DNA of 5,287 bases from CAWJHE01 sp964614855 (GTDB taxonomy: Bacteria; Chloroflexota; Anaerolineae; Anaerolineales; UBA4823): positions 1 through 5,287 of the forward strand of contig CAZTMX010000202.1 in assembly GCA_964614855.1 (NCBI GenBank). Reading direction: 5' to 3'. How positions within the stretch are numbered: position 1 is the first letter of the stretch; each line of letters opens with the position of its first letter. The notes under the pieces are model-generated. The model worked only from the letters and a program-made list of their open reading frames with translations. It was not told the origin of the DNA and did not search any database. This document shows positions 1-4,939 of this stretch, piece by piece. The translations under genes were made by a program, and so were the position numbers.

Positions 1-25
1 CCGACGGACTCTGGTTTGACTTTAG

Positions 26-97
26 TAGCGGGGAGTGGATTCGAACCACTGACCTTCGGGTTATGAGCCCGACGAGCTGCCACTGCTCCACCCCGCA
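26..97 (-). tRNA. Initiator tRNA-fMet, anticodon CAU
   Basis: The minus strand folds into a complete 72-nt cloverleaf. It has a 6-bp acceptor stem (28-33 with 91-96), a D-arm with GG in the loop, a 5-bp anticodon stem with loop CTCATAA, a 5-nt variable loop and a T-arm with TTCGAAT. Three features mark it as the initiator rather than the elongator: three consecutive G:C pairs at the base of the anticodon stem (GGG/CCC), an A11:U24 pair in the D-stem, and no Watson-Crick pair at position 1-72. Here that mismatch is U1/U72, with discriminator A73. CCA is not encoded (the next bases are CTA), so it must be added by nucleotidyltransferase. A strong promoter lies just upstream. Only 25 bp remain to the window edge, and I see no terminator in them. 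Confidence 0.96.
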
Positions 98-125
98 TCG
101 TTATTCTGTTTTTTGAGCGGCGGAC

Positions 126-154
126 ATTGTAACACGCCAATTGCAAACGGTCAA
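126..154 (-). promoter_or_regulatory. Sigma-70 promoter of tRNA-fMet
   Basis: On the minus strand, a -35 box TTGACC (149-154) and a -10 box TACAAT (126-131) are separated by exactly 17 bp. Each matches the consensus at five of six positions. The predicted start is near 119, which gives a leader of about 22 nt before the tRNA. The discriminator after the -10 box is GC-rich (GTCCGCC), as is usual for stringently controlled stable-RNA promoters. That regulation is inferred. Confidence 0.8.
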
Positions 155-182
155 GGCAAGATGGCAGGCAATATCTTAGCGT

Positions 183-536
183 TTATGGACCAAAAATCAG
201 CAGTTTCCAGCTGTCAAGATTGCTGGTTTGCGTGACAGTTACTACTGGCTGAAGCGTAGGGGTTGGGGTTACCGGTGAGACCTGCACCGGCACCACCATC
301 TGGTCCCCAGGGCGTGCCATATGGTTCTGGTAAGCCCATTCGGCAGCAGCGGCGGGTGATGTGGCATATGCGATCTGTGTTGCCAGGGCATCTCGGGTTT
401 GTTGTTTATCTAACACCAATTGGCTGATTTCCTCACGGGAAGTGATCAGTGTGTTTAACTCAGTGGTGCGGGAATTAAAATCCATCACCAGGAAAGCCAG
501 CACCACGAGAGTGAAGATTAGAACGCCGTATTTCAT
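183..536 (-). CDS. FtsB/DivIC-like septum formation initiator protein
   Basis: A 117-residue single-pass membrane protein of the FtsB/DivIC type. Members of that family are small bitopic proteins of the divisome that form a coiled coil with FtsL and help activate septal peptidoglycan synthesis. Visible parts are a very short cytoplasmic start (MKYG), one membrane helix (about 5-19), a polar heptad-like stretch (about 22-58), and a post-coil motif EWAYQNHMARPGDQMVVPV (66-84) resembling the alanine-then-PGE segment of DivIC proteins. A Thr/Pro linker (88-105) and a short SWKLLIFGP tail follow. The start is supported by AGGAG six bases before the ATG. The gene sits between two tRNA genes, each with its own promoter. 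The family match rests on architecture and the PGD motif rather than strong identity, so a generic coiled-coil membrane protein is the alternative. Confidence 0.72.
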   Translation of the reverse strand: MKYGVLIFTLVVLAFLVMDFNSRTTELNTLITSREEISQLVLDKQQTRDALATQIAYATSPAAAAEWAYQNHMARPGDQMVVPVQVSPVTPTPTLQPVVTVTQTSNLDSWKLLIFGP

Positions 537-578
537 GCCTATCTCCTGGGCTCGATCGTTTTATTGCGTATATCCTTC

Positions 579-607
579 ATCTTACACCAAGCTGTGGTTT
601 GGCGCAA
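579..607 (-). promoter_or_regulatory. Possible promoter of the FtsB-like gene
   Basis: On the minus strand, TTGCGC (602-607) and TAAGAT (579-584) lie 17 bp apart. They match the sigma-70 consensus at three and four of six positions, so the call is weak. The position is right: downstream of the tRNA-Leu terminator and about 35 nt ahead of the start codon. The gene needs a promoter here if that terminator works. Confidence 0.3.
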
Positions 608-618
608 GGCCTAAATAC

Positions 619-667
619 AAAAATTCCCCATCATTGCTGCACGTTTTGTACCAGCCAGGATGGGGAA
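619..667 (-). terminator. Rho-independent terminator of tRNA-Leu
   Basis: Seven bases after the tRNA-Leu gene, the minus strand reads TTCCCCATC ... GATGGGGAA (659-667 with 624-632), a perfect 9-bp stem. An inner GCTG/CAGC stem (652-655 with 636-639) shortens the loop. TTTTTG follows directly (complement of 618-623), so stem and T-run are adjacent, as expected for an intrinsic terminator. It should end the tRNA-Leu transcript before the FtsB-like gene. Confidence 0.8.
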
Positions 668-673
668 CCTGTG

Positions 674-757
674 TGCCGAAGGAGGGATTTGAACCCTCAC
701 GAGCGTATGCCCACTACGCCCTGAACGTAGCGCGTCTGCCAATTCCGCCACTTCGGC
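674..757 (-). tRNA. tRNA-Leu, anticodon CAG
   Basis: The minus strand forms an 84-nt class II tRNA. It has a 7-bp acceptor stem GCCGAAG/CTTCGGC (751-757 with 675-681), the typical leucine D-arm (GGCGGAATTGGCAGACGC), and anticodon stem CTACG/CGTAG enclosing loop TTCAGGG, giving CAG. A long variable arm and a T-arm with loop TTCAAAT follow. The discriminator is A73, the key identity base for leucyl-tRNA synthetase. CCA is not encoded. It reads CUG codons. It has its own promoter and terminator. Confidence 0.97.
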
Positions 758-768
758 ATGCGGACGTT

Positions 769-796
769 ATTTTACCTTGAAATCTGTTTTTGTCAA
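769..796 (-). promoter_or_regulatory. Sigma-70 promoter of tRNA-Leu
   Basis: The minus strand carries a perfect -35 box TTGACA (791-796), a 16-bp spacer and the -10 box TAAAAT (769-774). An A/T-rich stretch follows upstream on this strand (797-848) and could act as an UP element. The predicted start near 762 leaves only about five bases of 5' leader before the mature tRNA. Confidence 0.82.
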
Positions 797-814
797 CCAT
801 TTTTCCAAATGAAA

Positions 815-845
815 TTGATCTATAAAAAGAAAAATAATCTATAAT
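815..845 (+). promoter_or_regulatory. Upstream plus-strand promoter (P1)
   Basis: A perfect TATAAT (840-845) lies 19 bp after TTGATC (815-820). The spacer is longer than ideal, and the region is so AT-rich that chance TATAAT matches are possible. If active, it would start near 852, just ahead of the candidate structured RNA. It is divergent from the tRNA-Leu promoter, with the two -35 boxes 18 bp apart. Confidence 0.42.
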
Positions 846-851
846 AATGCG

Positions 852-994
852 TTAGATGGATCTGGCACAGAGGTTGCATTCCAGGGAGGGGGTCCTTAAC
901 TGCCTGTTGTTTAGCACGACAGCGAAGCATGCTAGAAGCGAACGCTTGGCGAGCTCAACCGTGATGCAATCAAAGAAGAAAATGCCAGCTTTTT
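852..994 (+). ncRNA. Candidate structured RNA or leader, family unknown
   Basis: This roughly 140-nt stretch has no convincing ORF but can form nested long-range stems. CTGGCA (862-867) pairs with TGCCAG (983-988). GGTTGCATT (872-880) pairs with GATGCAATC (963-971) through nine pairs including two G-U. TGCC (901-904) can pair with GGCG (948-951). Local hairpins are TGTTGT/ACGACA (905-910 with 916-921, loop TTAGC) and AAGC/GCTT (936-939 with 944-947). The outer stem is followed directly by CTTTTT (989-994), and a TATAAT box lies just before the start, so the stretch looks like a transcript with two ends. GGTTG (872-876) could instead pair with CAACC (956-960), which would allow a switch. I find none of the conserved cores of 6S, SRP, tmRNA, T-box, SAM, lysine, cobalamin or glycine RNAs. 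It could be a small RNA, a 5' leader of the downstream operon, or a chance fold. Confidence 0.35.
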
Positions 995-1001
995 ACTCGC
1001 A

Positions 1002-1010
1002 TGCTATAAT
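1002..1010 (+). promoter_or_regulatory. Extended -10 promoter (P2) of the sensor operon
   Basis: TGCTATAAT is a perfect extended -10 element (TGn plus TATAAT at 1005-1010). No good -35 box is found at 16-18 bp, which extended -10 promoters tolerate. The start would fall near 1017, giving a leader of only about 18 nt before the ATG at 1035. A GCATGC palindrome (999-1004) overlaps the element and could be an operator. Confidence 0.62.
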
Positions 1011-1034
1011 TTAGGACAGTCCATTCAGGTCATT

Positions 1035-3176
1035 ATGTCGATGCTGCAACAAATCTTTGATTTGCTCACATTACCTCCCGGCAACCTGGCTTACCACCTG
1101 GTGCTGGCATTTTCCATTCTCGGCGCTCTGCAGATGGTATTCCTGTTGCGCGGCGATCATGTCGTTGAGGATACTCGCCCTGGTAGATTGGTTGCAGGCC
1201 TGGTCGGTTTGTTGCTTCTCCAGCTAGCCCAATTTGTGATATCCGGTTTTGCCTGGCAGGGTTTGATAGAAGGTGATTTCTGGCTGCCCCCGGTTGACAG
1301 GATTGTGATGCTGCTCAGCCTGGTGATCATCATCTGGCTCTGGCTATTTCCGGAAAAGACCCCCCGCTGGGATGCAGCCACAAGTATATTTGCTGTTCTG
1401 ATCATCGCTGGAATGGTCTACTCAGTTTACTGGTGGCGTTTCCAATACCCTGTGCTTGCTTACAACCATTCTTGGGCGGATTATCTCATTAACCTGACAG
1501 CTATTATCTATCTGGGTGCAGGCGCTGTTTTGATCGCCTTACGGCGGCCTGATGGCTGGTTAATGGGAATGGTGATGTTCTTTATGCTGGCCTTGGGGCC
1601 GGTCTATCATATGATCTTTCCGATCAATTTGGGTGCGTATTCTGGAGCGGTAAGGGCTGCACAACTGGCAGCATATCCTCTCCTTTTTCTTTTATCACAC
1701 CGTTTGCATCACGAGAGACCCCTTGAAGTTGCTCAGTATTATTACCAGTCAGAAATTCAGTTAGACCCTGACGCGCCGGCACAATATGTGAATTCTGATA
1801 CCTGGCAAGCGCTTTCTGAATTGGCTCAGATGGAGCCATCCATACACAATGCTAACCGGATTTTATCCACCCTGGCAAGGTTGGCGCAAGCTGAAAGTTG
1901 CTTGCTGGTATTCAAATCAAGCCAGGATGAAAATATCATCTTCCAAACTGGCTTAGAACCGGAAACCGGCCAAGAATCAACCAAAGTTTCAATTGATATT
2001 GAAGATGTACCGCTTGTTTTCGCTGCCCTGGAAAATGGAATCACAGACCGCTTGCCTGTCAATGCAAATTCACTGGATTCCCTGGCGCTTGCCGAAGTTT
2101 TCAATCTTGAAGTGATCAAGGATATTCTCTATACCCCATTACGAACGCTTGGAGAGGCAACCGACCACGGGATTCTGCTCCTTTTTTCGGAATCCCTGAC
2201 AAATTTGAGCGCAAGGCAATATGCTGCATTGCTCGATCTGATAACATTTGTGGCCTATATCCTGCAACACAACCTGGCAGTAGGACCTGGTCAAACAACA
2301 GCAATCGCAATCCCTCAAACCACGAACTTAGATTTGCGGATTGCGCTAGAGGAAATTGACCATCTGAGGGCAGGTTTGGCAGAAGCCGAACAAAGGCTGG
2401 CGAACATGCAGGAGAATGCATCCCAAATACAATCGTTTGCGCAGGATATTGAGCGAATTGATAATATCCTGCAAGATATCCGCCAACCGATCCAATCGGT
2501 AACCAGTAACGCTGAAACCTTGATCAAAGAAGGTGCATATCTCAATGAAAGTCAGCGTAAACGGCTTGAAAGGATCAAGATTTCCACTGAAAGGTTAACC
2601 CGGCTGGTTAGCGATTTATCCCAGACGATATCCCCCGAAACCAGAGTGGAGAATTTGACGATATCAGAAGTAAATATAAATAATCTTCTTGCTCGCATCG
2701 TTGGCGAAGTCAATACACGAATAGCTGCCAGGAAGATTGTTATCAGCAAAAAACTTCCAGCTTCTCCTATGATGATCGCCACAGATTTTCCAACTTTAGA
2801 AAAAATTCTGAAGACGATTATCCAAAATGCTGCCGATGTATCCCCGGATGGAGGTACAGTCCACGTCCAGGCAGCCGTAGAACGTATTGAAGGCAGCCCT
2901 GATTTTGTCCTGGTCCAGGTGACCGATAGCGGCGGTGGGATCGATCTTAGTGATGTTTCTTCCAGGTTTAACCCACCTGGTAATCATCGAAACCAGTTAG
3001 AAAAACTGGGAAAGAATGGATTGGATTTTCTGGTCTTAAAAGCCCTTGCCAGCACCCTGGGTGGGAGTATCTGGATAGATAATGAACCTGGTCATGGGAC
3101 TGTCTACAGCGTGTTAATCCCTACGGAAATGCAACCCGATCCACGGTCTTCGAGAAAGGCGACAGGAAGTGTCTGA
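1035..3176 (+). CDS. 7TM-GAF sensor histidine kinase with degenerate H-box
   Basis: A 713-residue membrane sensor. Seven predicted helices occupy about 17-39, 52-75, 87-105, 114-133, 149-169, 174-194 and 206-222. A GAF-like domain (about 255-410), a coiled coil (430-475), a HisKA-like helix pair (476-530) and a HATPase_c domain (580-697) follow. In the HisKA region, LQDIRQPIQSV aligns with the usual H-E/D-L-R-x-P box, and the phosphoacceptor histidine is Gln480 (codon CAA, 2472-2474). The N-box asparagine (N598), the G1 box DSGGGI (631-636) and GHGT (686-689) are kept, but the G2 glycines are altered to GKNGLDF (659-665). ATP binding is plausible. Self-phosphorylation on this histidine is not. 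It may instead be a pseudokinase or regulatory partner. ATG 1035 is the first start after an in-frame TAG at 933-935. The SD is weak (AGG, 5 bp away), and ATG 1041 is an alternative. The 3' end overlaps the LysM gene by 8 nt. Confidence 0.88.
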   Translation: MSMLQQIFDLLTLPPGNLAYHLVLAFSILGALQMVFLLRGDHVVEDTRPGRLVAGLVGLLLLQLAQFVISGFAWQGLIEGDFWLPPVDRIVMLLSLVIIIWLWLFPEKTPRWDAATSIFAVLIIAGMVYSVYWWRFQYPVLAYNHSWADYLINLTAIIYLGAGAVLIALRRPDGWLMGMVMFFMLALGPVYHMIFPINLGAYSGAVRAAQLAAYPLLFLLSHRLHHERPLEVAQYYYQSEIQLDPDAPAQYVNSDTWQALSELAQMEPSIHNANRILSTLARLAQAESCLLVFKSSQDENIIFQTGLEPETGQESTKVSIDIEDVPLVFAALENGITDRLPVNANSLDSLALAEVFNLEVIKDILYTPLRTLGEATDHGILLLFSESLTNLSARQYAALLDLITFVAYILQHNLAVGPGQTTAIAIPQTTNLDLRIALEEIDHLRAGLAEAEQRLANMQENASQIQSFAQDIERIDNILQDIRQPIQSVTSNAETLIKEGAYLNESQRKRLERIKISTERLTRLVSDLSQTISPETRVENLTISEVNINNLLARIVGEVNTRIAARKIVISKKLPASPMMIATDFPTLEKILKTIIQNAADVSPDGGTVHVQAAVERIEGSPDFVLVQVTDSGGGIDLSDVSSRFNPPGNHRNQLEKLGKNGLDFLVLKALASTLGGSIWIDNEPGHGTVYSVLIPTEMQPDPRSSRKATGSV
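3155..3171 (+). promoter_or_regulatory. Ribosome binding site and GTG start of the LysM gene
   Basis: AAAGG (3155-3159) lies nine bases before GTG (3169-3171). The GTG start gives a charged MSERGQ head directly before a hydrophobic anchor. Later ATG codons would cut into that anchor, so the GTG is preferred. The site lies inside the end of the sensor gene. Confidence 0.6.
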
Positions 3177-3831
3177 GCGAGGACAAATCCTGTTTGCGGT
3201 TCTGATGGCTCTCATGTCAGGAACCATCCTGATGGGCGCAGCTTTACTCTCGCTTGTGGAAGGCGGCGCGACAGCCAACAGATTTCCTGCCCCAACCGGT
3301 GCAGCTGGCACGGAAATGCAAACACCAACGCCGGTCTTATCTGGTGGAAGTTTACCCACACAAATAACTGCGCCGCCAACAGCCACTCCAGCTCGCCCTG
3401 CAGTGGATTGCAGATATCCTGCAGGCTGGGTAGCCTTTATGGTACGTTCCGGTGATACCCTGAGATCGTTAAGCTTTGCCACAGGCATCAACTTAACCGA
3501 ATTGCTGGAAGCGAACTGCCTGAGGGAAAATGCACCTCTCTTGCCGGGGGATACAATCTATCTTCCTTTTACTCCGTATTCAACTCAAGTCCCACCGGTA
3601 TTGCCCTGGTCTACCGGGACAGCAACCCAAAGCCCAACGCAGACACCGGTTTTGCTGCCCACAGCCACCGCCACGGCGCCAATCGCGACAAGCACCCAGA
3701 CGCTGCCAATAGAAACGCCAGAATCTATAATAACTCCAGAACCAACTGAGGTCTCTGTCCTTCCAAATGTGTTTGAGCCATCTCAGCCCCCACACAAATC
3801 AGCACAAATCGCCAGTGTGATAAACCAATGA
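3169..3831 (+). CDS. Membrane-anchored LysM-domain protein
   Basis: A 220-residue envelope protein. An N-terminal hydrophobic segment (about 7-30), preceded by SERGQ, should act as a signal anchor. A Thr/Pro-rich spacer (about 50-78) leads to one LysM domain (about 85-133) with the diagnostic VRSGDTLRSLSFATGI, an LxxANxL helix and PGDTIYLP. LysM domains bind the N-acetylglucosamine part of peptidoglycan and related glycans. C81 and C117 flank or lie within the module and could form a disulfide. A second, longer Thr/Pro/Ala-rich tail (about 135-205) ends in a polar C-terminus with no catalytic domain, so the likely role is wall binding or scaffolding. It starts with GTG inside the sensor gene, and its TGA overlaps the ATG of the LCP gene (ATGA), so all three genes are probably translationally coupled. 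Confidence 0.85.
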   Translation: MSERGQILFAVLMALMSGTILMGAALLSLVEGGATANRFPAPTGAAGTEMQTPTPVLSGGSLPTQITAPPTATPARPAVDCRYPAGWVAFMVRSGDTLRSLSFATGINLTELLEANCLRENAPLLPGDTIYLPFTPYSTQVPPVLPWSTGTATQSPTQTPVLLPTATATAPIATSTQTLPIETPESIITPEPTEVSVLPNVFEPSQPPHKSAQIASVINQ

Positions 3832-4886
3832 ACAAACATATCCAATACTACTTATGGCTGATAATGATCCTAGCGCTTCTGGCAGGTTGTATGCCGCAGG
3901 CAGCAATGAGTATCCCAGTTGCATTGAACCAGGCGACTGCCACACCCAGTCCAACCTACGTCCTGCCGGCGGAAGATGCCACGCCTACTCCCACGCCTTT
4001 TCAACCATTGCCTCCAACCCCGGAAGTCCAACCCACCGAAATTATCATCGTCCCGCCAACAGAGACAGCGACACCGACACCCCAAATCACCCTGCCTCCT
4101 GAAGGTCAGCCAGAACAAACCCTGGAGCAACCGCAAGGAAAGTTGGTGAATATCTTACTGCTGGGAGCCGACAAACGTCCGGGCTCAAATCTGTTCCGCA
4201 CCGATACGATTATATTGGTCACATTCAATCCTGAATCCAACAGGGTCAATATGACCTCTTTCCCACGCGATTTGTATGTGACTTTGCCAGGATGGGGATC
4301 GAACCGCATCAACACAGCCTGGGTTTACGGCGGGTACAAGATGTTGTCCAATACCTTCAAACATAATTTCGGTGTCAAACCGGATTATTATGTCTTGATC
4401 AATTTTTCTTCCTTTAAGGGCATCGTGGATGGGTTAGGTGGTTTGGACGTAAATGTGGGACAGCCGCTCTCCGATTACCGCGCCGGCTATTGGGTAAATA
4501 TCCCTGCAGGCATGGTTCACATGGATGCGGACACCGTGCTGTGGTATGTACGCTCCAGGAAGACCAGCAACGATTTTGCCCGCAACCGCCGCCAACAAGA
4601 GGTCTTGCAAGCCATTTTTGAGAAAATGCTATCCATGGACGCGGTCAAACGTGCGCCCGAATTGTATGATCTTTACAAAGACAGCGTAACCACCGACTTG
4701 GGGTTGGGCGATATGCTCTCTTACCTGCCTTTTGCTGCGCGCTTAGCCGAATCGCGCGCAATCAAACAGTATTACATTGGCCCCAAGCAGGTGTACGATT
4801 GGATTACACCTGAAGGCGCCATGGTCCTGTTGCCCAACCAGCAAGCGGTGATGCAAGTGATTCGAAAGTCACAAAACCTGCAGTAA
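3828..4886 (+). CDS. LCP (LytR-CpsA-Psr) family lipoprotein
   Basis: A 352-residue LCP protein. LCP enzymes transfer undecaprenyl-pyrophosphate-linked glycopolymers to peptidoglycan or other acceptors outside the membrane. The N-terminus is a lipoprotein signal ending in LLAGC, so Cys21 is the probable lipidation site, unlike the transmembrane anchor common in the family. A Thr/Pro-rich linker (about 36-100) precedes the LCP domain (about 105-268). Landmarks are NILLLGADKR (108-117), RTDT (124-127), SFPRDLYV (144-151), RINTAWVYGG (160-169), the DGLGGLDV strand (201-208) and DFARNRRQQ (249-257). The arginines and aspartates R124, D126, R147, D148, R252 and R255 correspond to the conserved pyrophosphate- and metal-binding set. 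A shorter C-terminal region (270-352) is family-typical but unassigned. The ATG overlaps the LysM stop by 4 nt, and there is no clear SD, so coupling is likely. The glycopolymer substrate cannot be told from sequence. Confidence 0.93.
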   Translation: MNKHIQYYLWLIMILALLAGCMPQAAMSIPVALNQATATPSPTYVLPAEDATPTPTPFQPLPPTPEVQPTEIIIVPPTETATPTPQITLPPEGQPEQTLEQPQGKLVNILLLGADKRPGSNLFRTDTIILVTFNPESNRVNMTSFPRDLYVTLPGWGSNRINTAWVYGGYKMLSNTFKHNFGVKPDYYVLINFSSFKGIVDGLGGLDVNVGQPLSDYRAGYWVNIPAGMVHMDADTVLWYVRSRKTSNDFARNRRQQEVLQAIFEKMLSMDAVKRAPELYDLYKDSVTTDLGLGDMLSYLPFAARLAESRAIKQYYIGPKQVYDWITPEGAMVLLPNQQAVMQVIRKSQNLQ

Positions 4887-4889
4887 ATT

Positions 4890-4909
4890 CCTGGTTTGTC
4901 ATCACCAGG
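4890..4909 (+). terminator. Weak hairpin between convergent genes
   Basis: CCTGGT (4890-4895) and ACCAGG (4904-4909) form a 6-bp stem with an 8-nt loop, three bases after the LCP stop codon. The plus strand continues as a pyrimidine-rich tract (about 4921-4940) without a clean T-run. The minus strand continues as AATTT. It may serve both converging transcripts, but neither side is a textbook terminator. Confidence 0.35.
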
Positions 4910-4939
4910 CCTCTAGAAATACTTTATCTTGTTTCTCTT

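Noticed and set aside
1..25. Further tRNA or terminator at the left edge
   Set aside because: Only 25 bp are visible after the tRNA, with no T-run or cloverleaf part that can be supported.
361..780. A 139-codon plus-strand ORF
   Set aside because: It runs antisense to the FtsB-like gene and through the tRNA-Leu gene and its promoter, with no ribosome site or recognisable domain.
936..956. Short inverted repeats AAGC/GCTT and GAGCTC as a terminator or IS end
   Set aside because: There is no T-run directly after them, no transposase gene and no target duplication. They fit better as hairpins of the candidate RNA.
852..994. Known riboswitch or housekeeping RNA (lysine, SAM, 6S, SRP, T-box)
   Set aside because: The GAGGTTGCA start recalls a lysine riboswitch, but its other conserved segments are missing. 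No SRP GGAAG core, T-box bulge or 6S consensus could be placed.
3870..4136. Minus-strand ORFs within the LysM and LCP genes
   Set aside because: They lie opposite the Thr/Pro-rich linkers, whose biased codons create open antisense frames. The products look like Trp/Arg/Gly low-complexity noise.
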